DNA of 7,939 nt, taken from positions 1-7,939 of the forward strand of contig CAMPJM010000170.1 in assembly GCA_946886805.1 (NCBI GenBank), in the 5' to 3' direction. Shown here one piece after another: positions 1 to 5,905 of the stretch. Both the position numbers and the translations under genes were made by a program. The stretch comes from an uncultured Flammeovirgaceae bacterium. GTDB lineage: Bacteria; Bacteroidota; Bacteroidia; Cytophagales; Cyclobacteriaceae. The notes beneath the pieces are model-generated. The model worked only from the letters and a program-made list of their open reading frames with translations, did not search any database and had not been told where the DNA came from. The stretch's first letter is position 1, and the number at the start of each line of letters is the position of its first letter.

Positions 1-106
1 CTTTTCCCTCAGCATAAGTCAGGTCATCATCCGTTAAATCTGCATATTGCTGCTTCAGTTTACCTTTAATTACGTTCCAGTTTCCTTTAATTCTTAGATC
101 ATCCAT
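1..106 (-). CDS. CsbD-like stress protein, N-terminal part (cut by window edge)
   Basis: Reading the minus strand from an ATG at 106-104 gives 35 codons that run off the window start. The peptide opens [20 protein letters not shown] and continues with a TDDDL segment and an EGK at the edge. This is the pattern of CsbD-family small proteins (I/KGNW..IKGK.K..., LTDDDL...EGK), which are usually 55-75 residues long. The family is named after a Bacillus subtilis general-stress gene. Members are hydrophilic and helical, and their molecular role is not known. About half of the gene is missing here. No Shine-Dalgarno sequence or clear -33/-7 promoter could be picked out upstream, and the TTCAGA operator described elsewhere in this window is absent. 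The family call is fairly secure from the N-terminal signature alone; expression under stress is only inferred from the family. Confidence 0.8.
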   Translation of the reverse strand, partial: MDDLRIKGNWNVIKGKLKQQYADLTDDDLTYAEGK

Positions 107-361
107 TTTTGATATAAATTAGTGAATTTTAAATTGTTTATTATTAAACTAAAGGGATTGTATAATTGTTTAAAATTGGATATTGTTTGAAGACATTGTT
201 TGAAATCGTTCTGGTTTTTGATTTTATATTAGGCGATTGATATAGGGACCTTAAGGACATTTATAATGTGATCATATTGCACGCTTTCTTCTTTATGTCC
301 GCACGGGCTTTTTATACATCTGGATGAATTCTTTTGCCCCCCTAACGTGTGCTTTCTAAGC
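107..361. other. intergenic region with short repeats, no gene seen
   Basis: This AT-rich stretch separates the CsbD-like gene from the 3' end of the HD-domain gene (both on the minus strand). It holds three spaced copies of ATTGTTTRAA on the plus strand (165-174, 182-191, 195-204; the last two are 13 bp apart). It also holds a near-palindrome at 265-278 (AATGTGATCATATT, one mismatched pair). No open frame in it resembles a protein. It must contain the promoter of the CsbD-like gene and possibly the end of the HD transcript, but no convincing hairpin with a T-tract was found for the latter. Confidence 0.5.
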
Positions 362-1024
362 TTAATTAATTTCAGCTACTATTTTCTGTATATTGGCTTG
401 CTTACCTTTTTCCATCACCTCTTTACCATATCTAGTGTAATAGCGATGGTTTGACAGAAATTTTAGATTAAATTCCCACCATTCGTTATCGGTATAAAAC
501 TTTTGAAAAACCAACTCCCATTCCTTCCTAAGTTTGTTCAGCGTTTCAAAATAATCAGCAGTTGACAAATGGAAGGTGTCTGCATCACAAATAATCCATT
601 CTGCACATTTAGAGGGAATTACTCCATTTCTTGTAGCCTCAATACATTCGAAAACATCTTTAATTGTTGAATTATCAGCATTGTAGCCTAATAGAAAATC
701 CTTAGCATACTTTTGGCTTACTTCCTCATGATTTTGATATTGCTGAATATATCCGACATCATGAAACCATGCTGAAATCAATAAAGCTTCTTCTTCTTCT
801 ATATTGCTGATTCCTTCCATTTTAGCTATACGCTGGCTGGCATTTACCACATTTTGTGTGTGTTCCAAAGAGTGAAAATGTAATTCTGGAGATAACATTT
901 TTTTCAAAAGAGGTTTCACGTAATCCTGTGTGGCTTGCAAAAGATTTCTTTTCATTTGTATCATTTGATATCTATCCTTATCTTCTACCTTATGCATGAC
1001 TTGAGAAATATTTTTTATTTTCAT
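362..1024 (-). CDS. stand-alone HD-domain metal-dependent phosphohydrolase
   Basis: The 220-residue soluble protein carries the HD-superfamily metal ligands in order: His55 in SLEHTQNVV, His88-Asp89 in AWFHDVGY, and Asp147 in CDAD. HD enzymes hydrolyse phosphate esters of nucleotides or nucleotide second messengers; the substrate here cannot be told. The order of segments (an LHFHSLEHT-type opening, AWFHDVGY, NHEE, CDADTFHL, then LRKEWE and NLKFLSNHRYYT near the C-terminus) resembles, from memory, the N-terminal HD domain of Bacteroidota proteins annotated as Pycsar-system effectors. Those carry a membrane-spanning domain after it. Here the protein stops after the HD domain and has no hydrophobic segment. 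The ATG at 1024 is kept because a perfect -7 box lies 21 bp upstream; internal Met10, Met21 and Met24 also precede the conserved region. It is transcribed divergently from the response regulator and has a copy of the TTCAGA tandem motif in its promoter, so control by that regulator is likely. Confidence 0.85.
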   Translation of the reverse strand: MKIKNISQVMHKVEDKDRYQMIQMKRNLLQATQDYVKPLLKKMLSPELHFHSLEHTQNVVNASQRIAKMEGISNIEEEEALLISAWFHDVGYIQQYQNHEEVSQKYAKDFLLGYNADNSTIKDVFECIEATRNGVIPSKCAEWIICDADTFHLSTADYFETLNKLRKEWELVFQKFYTDNEWWEFNLKFLSNHRYYTRYGKEVMEKGKQANIQKIVAEIN

Positions 1025-1045
1025 GGATGCCTACTCTATTCAATG

Positions 1046-1053
1046 CAAAAGTA
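1046..1053 (-). promoter_or_regulatory. -7 promoter element of the HD-domain gene
   Basis: On the minus strand this reads TACTTTTG, a perfect match to the Bacteroidota -7 consensus TAnnTTTG. It lies 21 bp before the HD gene ATG. No good -33 TTTG/TTG is seen at the usual spacing. Instead the TTCAGA tandem repeat ends 9 bp upstream, the arrangement expected if a response regulator bound there stands in for -33 recognition. The motif is seen directly; promoter activity is inferred. Confidence 0.6.
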
Positions 1054-1062
1054 AAGCTGAAA

Positions 1063-1079
1063 TCTGAAGAGATTCTGAA
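1063..1079 (-). promoter_or_regulatory. tandem TTCAGA operator (copy 1), HD gene promoter
   Basis: In minus-strand orientation the site is TTCAGA-N5-TTCAGA with both halves exact (1079-1074 and 1068-1063), an 11-bp period. OmpR/PhoB-family regulators typically bind such one-helical-turn direct repeats. The downstream half ends 9 bp before the TAnnTTTG box of the HD gene, overlapping where a -33 element would be, so activation is the likelier outcome. The binding protein is inferred to be the response regulator encoded 150 bp away. Confidence 0.6.
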
Positions 1080-1169
1080 TTACTTATGTTGAAATGGCTC
1101 CCCAAAAAGATCCGGCTTTTTTAATATTTTATAGTGATAATGAAGTTGTTATTGTAAATTGACTTTATC

Positions 1170-1186
1170 TTCAGACTTAATTCAGA
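1170..1186 (+). promoter_or_regulatory. tandem TTCAGA operator (copy 2), response regulator promoter
   Basis: The plus strand reads TTCAGA-N5-TTCAGA with both halves exact (1170-1175, 1181-1186), period 11 bp. It faces away from copy 1, so each points toward its own gene. With the same N9 spacing as copy 1, the -7 position would be 1196-1203, TTTCTTTA, only a partial match to TAnnTTTG. The site lies 45 bp before the preferred response-regulator ATG, which suggests autoregulation; whether positive or negative cannot be told. Confidence 0.55.
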
Positions 1187-1231
1187 ATCTATCGGTTTCT
1201 TTACCATATGTTGTCCTTAATAGATAATTTG

Positions 1232-1906
1232 ATGAAAATTTTAATTATTGAAGATGAAAATCAACTTTCAGAAAGTATATTAGCATACCTTGAGAAGGAA
1301 AAATATGTATGTGAGACAGCCTCTGATTTTAGAGAGGCGCAAGAAAAAATAGGGAGTTACCAATATGATTGCATCCTGTTAGATATTACCCTCCCAGACG
1401 GGAGTGGACTTACCCTGCTAGAACAACTAAAAAGCGAAAACAAGCTTGATGGGGTAATTATAATCTCTGCTAAAAATTCTTTGGATGATCGAATAGAGGG
1501 TCTTAATTTAGGCGCAGATGATTATTTGCCGAAGCCTTTTCATCTTTCTGAGCTGGGAGCCAGGATTGCTGCCATTATTCGAAGAAAACAGTTCCAGGGA
1601 GCCAATAAAATAATGATGAAAGAATTGTCTATCGATGTCAACTTAAGAAAAGTTTCAGTTTTTAGTGAAGAAGTTTCGCTTACCCGTAAAGAGTTTGATT
1701 TACTCCTTTTTCTAATTTCAAATAAAAACCGGCTAGTTTCTAAAAATGCCATTGCAGAGCATTTGTCAGGGGACGATGCAGATATGTTTGATAATTATGA
1801 TTTTATCTATGCTCACATGAAAAATATGAAGAAAAAGCTGATGGAAGCCGGTTGTGCAGATTACTTTAAAACTATTTATGGATTAGGCTATAAATTTGAA
1901 GCATAA
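1232..1906 (+). CDS. OmpR/PhoB-family response regulator
   Basis: This is a two-domain transcription factor of 224 residues, the usual length for the family. The N-terminal receiver domain (about 1-118) shows the acidic pair Glu7-Asp8 in MKILIIEDE, the phospho-acceptor Asp51 in LLDITLPDGSG, Ser79 and Lys101 in the LPKPF loop. The C-terminal winged helix (about 128-223) has SLTRKEFDLLLFL, the recognition-helix region ending in HMKNMKKKL, and the closing YGLGYKF hairpin. The frame is open from an ATG at 1208, but the ATG at 1232 is preferred because receiver domains begin almost exactly with MKILIIEDE and the eight extra residues have no family counterpart. The stop codon overlaps the kinase start by one base. 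Tandem TTCAGA sites at its own promoter and at three others in this window are the natural candidates for its binding sites; that link is inferred. Confidence 0.95.
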   Translation: MKILIIEDENQLSESILAYLEKEKYVCETASDFREAQEKIGSYQYDCILLDITLPDGSGLTLLEQLKSENKLDGVIIISAKNSLDDRIEGLNLGADDYLPKPFHLSELGARIAAIIRRKQFQGANKIMMKELSIDVNLRKVSVFSEEVSLTRKEFDLLLFLISNKNRLVSKNAIAEHLSGDDADMFDNYDFIYAHMKNMKKKLMEAGCADYFKTIYGLGYKFEA

Positions 1907-3171
1907 TGAATAGATTATTACACAGGACGCTTCTAAATTTTATTGTTTATTCATCGCTTATTGTCATAGTTAGTATTCCCCTTTTCTATTTCGTCATCAA
2001 GAAAATGTTTCACGATGAGATGGATGAATTTTTTATGCTTCGCAAATCAGAACTGGAAAGGAACAAAGAATACCTGAAGACTGATGAGGCCATAAGGCTT
2101 TATGGGATTTTAGATACGGATATTGTTTTGACACCTTCAAAAGAAATTGCACAAATAGATTCCTTTTATTCGATAGATTATTATGATTCACTGAGTGGTG
2201 AAATGAACCCTTACCGTGAATATCTGACCGGGATTGAAATAAACAATAAACCATACAAACTCATCATCAGGGAATCTCTGGTAGGAAACGACGAGCTGAT
2301 AAAAGGTATACTTACAGTGCAAGGAATATTTTTAGCTTTTTTATTAATAGGGCTAATTGTAATCAATCAGCGACAATCCAGAAAATTGTGGAAGCCGTTT
2401 TACAATACATTGGACAAGCTACAACACTATCAGTTGGATAAAGGTGAGCCCCTGAACTTAGCTGAAACCAACATTATAGAATTTGATGACCTGAACAAGG
2501 AAATCAACCAGCTCATTAAAAAAAATTACCAAATCTACCTGAACCAAAAAGAGTTTACTCAAAATGCTTCTCATGAGCTGCAAACCCCACTTGCCATATT
2601 TCAGTCTAAAGTGGAATTACTCATGCAGACCCAGCCTCTTTCAGAGGAACAGGCAGGCATTATTCAAAACATTGCTTCTGCTACTGGCAGGTTGTCAAGG
2701 TTGAACAGGAATTTGTTATTGCTTTCAAAAATTGAAAACAATCAATTTCTTCAAAAAGAGCCTATCGATCTAAAAGAAGAAGCAGAATCGGTTATAATGC
2801 AATTTGAAGAAAATATAAATAAAAAAAAGGTAACCTTTCAAATTGAGATTAAATCACCTGTTGCCTTACTTGCTAATCGAATTTTGATAGAAATATTGAT
2901 AAGAAACTTGGTTTCCAATGCAATACGATACAGTTGTCCGGAGGGTGAAATAAATATATTAATAAGAGAAAATACCCTTATTATCGAGAATACGGGTGCT
3001 GCTCCTTTGGAAGAACCTGAAAAAATATTTGACAGGTTCTACCGATCACACAGTGAATCAGAAGGGAGTGGACTTGGTCTTGCCATTGTAAAAAATATTT
3101 GTGATACTTCCGGATGGGAAATTACCTACTCCCCAAAAGATAATATACATTCCTTTTTAGTTCGATTCTAA
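1906..3171 (+). CDS. membrane sensor histidine kinase, partner of the response regulator
   Basis: The kinase has 421 residues. Transmembrane segments lie at about 13-31 and 139-155 and enclose a roughly 105-residue extracytoplasmic sensor region rich in Tyr and acidic residues, which I do not recognise as a named domain. After a linker come the dimerisation/phosphoacceptor helix with His223 in ASHELQTPLA, the N box Asn334/Asn338 in RNLVSNAIRYS, an F-box FDRFYR at 375-380 and the glycine-rich G2 box GSGLGLAIV at 387-395. The G1 box reads ENTG rather than the textbook DxGxG; from memory this is common in the RprX-like kinases of Bacteroidota, so the protein is probably active. Its ATG overlaps the last base of the regulator stop codon (TAATG), so the two are translationally coupled and form a cognate pair. 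It acts at the inner membrane; the signal is unknown. Confidence 0.95.
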   Translation: MNRLLHRTLLNFIVYSSLIVIVSIPLFYFVIKKMFHDEMDEFFMLRKSELERNKEYLKTDEAIRLYGILDTDIVLTPSKEIAQIDSFYSIDYYDSLSGEMNPYREYLTGIEINNKPYKLIIRESLVGNDELIKGILTVQGIFLAFLLIGLIVINQRQSRKLWKPFYNTLDKLQHYQLDKGEPLNLAETNIIEFDDLNKEINQLIKKNYQIYLNQKEFTQNASHELQTPLAIFQSKVELLMQTQPLSEEQAGIIQNIASATGRLSRLNRNLLLLSKIENNQFLQKEPIDLKEEAESVIMQFEENINKKKVTFQIEIKSPVALLANRILIEILIRNLVSNAIRYSCPEGEINILIRENTLIIENTGAAPLEEPEKIFDRFYRSHSESEGSGLGLAIVKNICDTSGWEITYSPKDNIHSFLVRF

Positions 3172-3173
3172 AA

Positions 3174-3190
3174 TTCAGAATTCCTACAGA
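3174..3190 (+). promoter_or_regulatory. tandem TTCAGA operator (copy 3), cmoA promoter
   Basis: Two bases after the kinase stop codon the sequence reads TTCAGA-N5-TACAGA (3174-3179, 3185-3190), one mismatch from the exact copies and the same 11-bp period. Nine bases further is CTCCTTTG (3200-3207), which keeps the TTTG of the -7 consensus at exactly the position seen in copy 1. The leader from there to the cmoA GTG is 78 nt and contains an imperfect hairpin (AAGAG at 3218-3222 with CTCTT at 3234-3238) without a T-tract. The site suggests that cmoA has its own regulator-dependent promoter rather than relying only on read-through from the kinase. Confidence 0.5.
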
Positions 3191-3285
3191 TTCTTTTAAC
3201 TCCTTTGTGATTAAATAAGAGTAGACTTTCTCCTCTTTAATAAATTTCTATTGAGTAAATATTTGAAAAAATAAAAAATAGACAA

Positions 3286-4026
3286 GTGGTTGAAGAAAAT
3301 AAAGTTGACAAAGTTTTTAAGGAGGAAATGAAAAAGGCTGCTGACTTCAAATTCAGTTCTAAAGTTGCCAGTGTTTTTGACGATATGGTCAGCCGTTCGG
3401 TACCATTTTATGGAGAAATCCAAAGAATGGTTTCCGAGTTAGCTGCAGACCATGCACAAGAGGGAACAAATGTATACGACTTAGGCTGCTCTACCGGCAC
3501 TACCATGATCGGGATGGATAGCTCTATTCAAGCCAATATTCGGTTTGTGGGGGTAGATGATTCCGCAGACATGCTCGCCAAATGTGATTCAAAATTGAAA
3601 GAAGCAGGCGTGACCAGACCCTATGAATTACAAGTAGCAGATTTACATCAGGATGTGCAAATAGAAAACGCCTCTGTAGTTGTATTATGTCTTACACTAC
3701 AGTTTATCCGACCTATTTATCGTGAGCAATTACTAAAAAAAATTGTAAATGGTCTGGTACCTAATGGGGCACTCATCCTTGTAGAAAAGATTCTCACCGA
3801 GAATAGCGAATTCAACCGGGATTTTATAAAGTACTACTATAACTACAAACGCAGAAACCAATACAGTGAGATGGAAATTTCCCAAAAAAGAGAAGCACTG
3901 GAAAATATTCTTGTTCCTTATAAGCTCAATGAAAATGTACACATGCTTCGGCAGGTAGGACTTTTTCATTGTGAAACGTTTTTTAAGTGGTTCAATTTTT
4001 CTGGTGTTATCGCAATAAAGAAATAA
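3286..4026 (+). CDS. cmoA: CmoA-type carboxy-S-adenosylmethionine synthase
   Basis: The protein has 246 residues, almost exactly the length of E. coli CmoA (247), and aligns along its whole length from memory: RSVPFY, VYDLGCS, VGVDDS, IENASVVVLCLTLQF, GLVPNGALILVEK, YSEMEISQKR and FKWFNFSG all have close counterparts. CmoA turns SAM plus prephenate into carboxy-SAM (Cx-SAM), normally used by CmoB to make the 5-oxyacetic acid of tRNA wobble uridine. Cofactor contacts kept are Tyr42, Gly67-Cys68-Ser69, Asp91, Asp119 and Arg202 (E. coli Arg199, which contacts the added carboxylate). The residue matching E. coli Asn132 is Cys135. The GTG at 3286 is chosen because homology begins before the next Met (residue 15) and no ATG exists upstream in the open frame. 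The stop codon directly abuts the next gene. No cmoB is in the window. A related Cx-SAM- or SAM-using methyltransferase remains possible. Confidence 0.87.
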   Translation: MVEENKVDKVFKEEMKKAADFKFSSKVASVFDDMVSRSVPFYGEIQRMVSELAADHAQEGTNVYDLGCSTGTTMIGMDSSIQANIRFVGVDDSADMLAKCDSKLKEAGVTRPYELQVADLHQDVQIENASVVVLCLTLQFIRPIYREQLLKKIVNGLVPNGALILVEKILTENSEFNRDFIKYYYNYKRRNQYSEMEISQKREALENILVPYKLNENVHMLRQVGLFHCETFFKWFNFSGVIAIKK

Positions 4027-4752
4027 ATGATCTCTATCGGTAACTTCTTTTTTAAGTATAGAAATTTTCTCTTCATTTTCCTGTACTTGTGTTTGTTTAT
4101 TCCTTCACCTGCCCTTTTCAATAGCGCTTTGTTTGGTGAAAACTACTATTGGTGGCCTATTATAATTGGACTAATAATAACCATATCGGGCCAACTAATA
4201 CGGGGAGCAACAATAGGATTAGCTTATATAGTACGGGGTGGAAAGGATAAGAAAGTGTATGCAGAGCACCTGGTAACAGAGGGTATCTTTAATCATTGCA
4301 GGAACCCTTTATATGTTGGGAATGTGCTGATGCTGGTGGGAGTGGGAATTTTATCAAACTCATTATTATACGTTGCAGTGTTCATTCCTCTTTTCCTATT
4401 TATATATCAAACCATTGTTCTGGCTGAAGAGAATTTTCTTCGTAAAAAATTCGGAGAAGCCTTTGAAGCTTACTGTGACCGCGTTAGCCGTTGGATGATC
4501 AATCTAAACGGGATTCAGAAGACATTTAAAGAAATGAATTTCAACGCCAAACGCTGGATACTGAAGGAATATAATACCCAGTTTGTATGGTTGGCAGGTA
4601 TTACGTTGATTTTACTTATAAAATATCCCCAAATTACAGATCATGACATGCCGTTACGCAATACACTTATTACTGTTATAATTTTGATTCTGGGGTTTAT
4701 TTATTTAGGTGTCCGGTATATGAAAAAATCAAAAAAATGGAAAGCGGATTAG
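4027..4752 (+). CDS. isoprenylcysteine methyltransferase-like membrane protein
   Basis: This is an integral membrane protein of 241 residues. Hydrophobic segments lie at about 12-32, 42-63, 98-130 (probably two helices), 184-198 and 211-228. The catalytic core of the ICMT/phospholipid-methyltransferase superfamily is recognisable: LVTEGIFNHCRNPLYVGN at 82-99 (family pattern GxYxxxRHPxYxG, with Asn in place of His) and EENFLRKKFGEAFEAYCDRVSRW at 134-156 (EExxLxxxFGxxYxxYxxxVxR). Such enzymes methylate carboxyl, amine or thiol groups of membrane-embedded substrates using SAM bound near these motifs. The C-terminal two-helix extension after residue 180 is beyond the core. The ATG follows the cmoA stop with no gap, so translation is coupled and a shared pathway is likely. 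The substrate cannot be told; a membrane lipid is the plainest guess. Confidence 0.85.
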   Translation: MISIGNFFFKYRNFLFIFLYLCLFIPSPALFNSALFGENYYWWPIIIGLIITISGQLIRGATIGLAYIVRGGKDKKVYAEHLVTEGIFNHCRNPLYVGNVLMLVGVGILSNSLLYVAVFIPLFLFIYQTIVLAEENFLRKKFGEAFEAYCDRVSRWMINLNGIQKTFKEMNFNAKRWILKEYNTQFVWLAGITLILLIKYPQITDHDMPLRNTLITVIILILGFIYLGVRYMKKSKKWKAD

Positions 4753-4768
4753 ATATTAGACAATAAAT

Positions 4769-4966
4769 ATGTGGTGGGCATTTGCATTATTATCGACTTT
4801 TTTGCTGCATTGACAGTCATATTTGCAAAAATCGGTGTAAAAGGGTATTGATCCTGGTTTGGCAACAGCCATAAGCACTATTATTGTTCTTTTTGTATCG
4901 TGGGGAATAGTAATAGCCAAAGGATCATTCTCTTTGCATTGCTACTTGATCAAAACTTGGTTTATT
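4769..4966 (+). pseudogene. EamA/DMT-family transporter remnant, two frameshifts, 3' truncated
   Basis: Three reading-frame pieces join into the start of a small (about 140-residue) EamA-family membrane transporter. The ATG at 4769 opens MWWAFALLST. One base is then missing in the T-run at 4798-4803 and the frame continues as AALTVIFAKIGVKG. One extra base near 4843-4845 (GGG) restores the first frame, which reads GIDPGLATAISTIIVLF and on through SWGIVIAKGSF to a KTWFI block near 4952-4966. These pieces match, from memory, the N-terminal half of such transporters in order and without gaps. After the KTW block the similarity ends, though the frame stays open to 5011, so the second half is deleted or degraded. 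Both frameshifts lie in homopolymers, so a sequencing error could explain them, but not the missing half. Confidence 0.75.
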
Positions 4967-5014
4967 AAAACTATTTTTTTCATTGATTTCTTTAATTTAG
5001 ACCTAAGCTAAATT

Positions 5015-5905
5015 ATGATTATTAGGTATATCTATTCAGTATCGGTTTTAATTGCCATCAGTGTTCAAACATTGGCTGCACAGCAACAACAACAACAACA
5101 ACAAGAATTTACCGATAGTATTGCGGGCTCGTCGCTTTATCAAACACAGCTATACCCATCTGAACCTGATCCTCCACCGGTCTTTGAATTCAGTGTTAAA
5201 AGGGATTTAAGTTTACTAGTTGGGGGGGCAGGGCTGGCGGTTGTGGGACAACTGATTAAAAGCAATATTGCACCGCTTACAGAGGCACAAATACTTGCCC
5301 TGGATCCCAGAGACATCAACAGTTTTGATAGAGCGGCAACGAGACAGTACCGTACTTCTGATGCGAATTTGAGTAATTATTTGTTAGCAGCGAGTGTAGT
5401 TTCACCACTTTCTGTATTGGCTTCCCGCTCCGTTAGAAGAGAGGTTATGCCTATACTTGTTATGTACCTCGAAACAGGTGCACTGGCTGGTGGTATCACC
5501 AACTTGTCTAAAGGCATTTTCAAACGGAAAAGACCCTATGTTTACAATCCAAATGTACCAATGGAGGAAAAGATGGATATAAATGCAAGACAATCTTTTT
5601 TTTCAGGGCATGTAGCCAACTCTGCTGCATTTCTTTTTCTAACAGCCTTTATGGTAAATCGTTACGCTGATAGACCGGCATGGAAATGGGTAGCCTGGTC
5701 AAGTGCTGTTGTTGTTCCAGGCACTATCGCATACTGGAGGTATAGCTCAGGCAAACATTTTCCGACGGATGTGTTGGTGGGATATCTCATTGGTGCTGGT
5801 TCCGGTTTGTTGATACCCGCACTACACAATGGTGAATTACCAAAGGATATCTCCTACAATTTGCAACCTCTATCAAATGGAGTGATGCTGACTATTACCT
5901 TTTAA
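5015..5905 (+). CDS. secreted PAP2-superfamily phosphatase
   Basis: The 296-residue protein starts with a signal peptide (MIIRYIYSVSVLIAISVQTLAA), followed by eight glutamines at 23-30. The three PAP2 motifs are present: KGIFKRKRP (KX6RP; Lys166, Arg173-Pro174), SFFSGH at 194-199 (PSGH motif with Phe for Pro, catalytic His199) and Arg242-X5-His248-X3-Asp252 in WRYSSGKHFPTD. Helical hydrophobic segments lie at about 66-83, 121-137, 145-162, 202-214, 225-240 and 254-270. Family members remove phosphate from lipid phosphates, undecaprenyl pyrophosphate or small phosphate esters; here the active site would face the periplasm. The last residues (NGVMLTITF) end in an aromatic-terminated beta-strand, seen in several Bacteroidota PAP2 proteins. 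No TTCAGA operator precedes it. It follows the transporter remnant by about 50 bp and was probably not part of the upstream operon. Confidence 0.9.
   Translation: MIIRYIYSVSVLIAISVQTLAAQQQQQQQQEFTDSIAGSSLYQTQLYPSEPDPPPVFEFSVKRDLSLLVGGAGLAVVGQLIKSNIAPLTEAQILALDPRDINSFDRAATRQYRTSDANLSNYLLAASVVSPLSVLASRSVRREVMPILVMYLETGALAGGITNLSKGIFKRKRPYVYNPNVPMEEKMDINARQSFFSGHVANSAAFLFLTAFMVNRYADRPAWKWVAWSSAVVVPGTIAYWRYSSGKHFPTDVLVGYLIGAGSGLLIPALHNGELPKDISYNLQPLSNGVMLTITF
5081..5104 (+). repeat. CAG(CAA)7 trinucleotide microsatellite in PAP2 gene
   Basis: One CAG followed by seven CAA codons encodes eight glutamines immediately after the predicted signal peptide. Because the unit is three bases, slippage would change the length of the glutamine run without breaking the frame. 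The run sits next to the probable signal-peptidase site, so its length could influence export or cleavage; that is inference. Confidence 0.85.

Noticed and set aside
255..301. GGACAT...ATGTCC inverted repeat as HD-gene terminator or mobile-element end
   Set aside because: Six-base arms with a loop of more than 30 bases and no T-tract; not distinguishable from chance.
1208..1231. Upstream ATG at 1208 as response regulator start
   Set aside because: It adds eight residues with no counterpart in receiver domains; MKILIIEDE at 1232 is the standard beginning.
1540..1752. Minus-strand open frame of 70 codons inside the response regulator
   Set aside because: Lies fully within a well-supported gene and looks like its antisense shadow. 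The same applies to minus frames at 2033-2254, 3211-3423, 3733-3969, 5402-5593, 6872-7063 and 6909-7094.
2995..3000. Degenerate G1 box (ENTG) of the kinase as a sign of an inactive enzyme
   Set aside because: His223, the N box, the F box and GSGLGLAIV are intact, and NTG at this place is recalled as common in Bacteroidota kinases.
3218..3238. AAGAG/CTCTT hairpin after the kinase as a terminator
   Set aside because: Only five pairs and no T-tract follow; it is more likely a leader structure or chance.
4510..4526. TTCAGA at 4514, and others at 1269, 2641 and 7414, as further operators
   Set aside because: No second half-site 11 bp away, and all lie inside genes.
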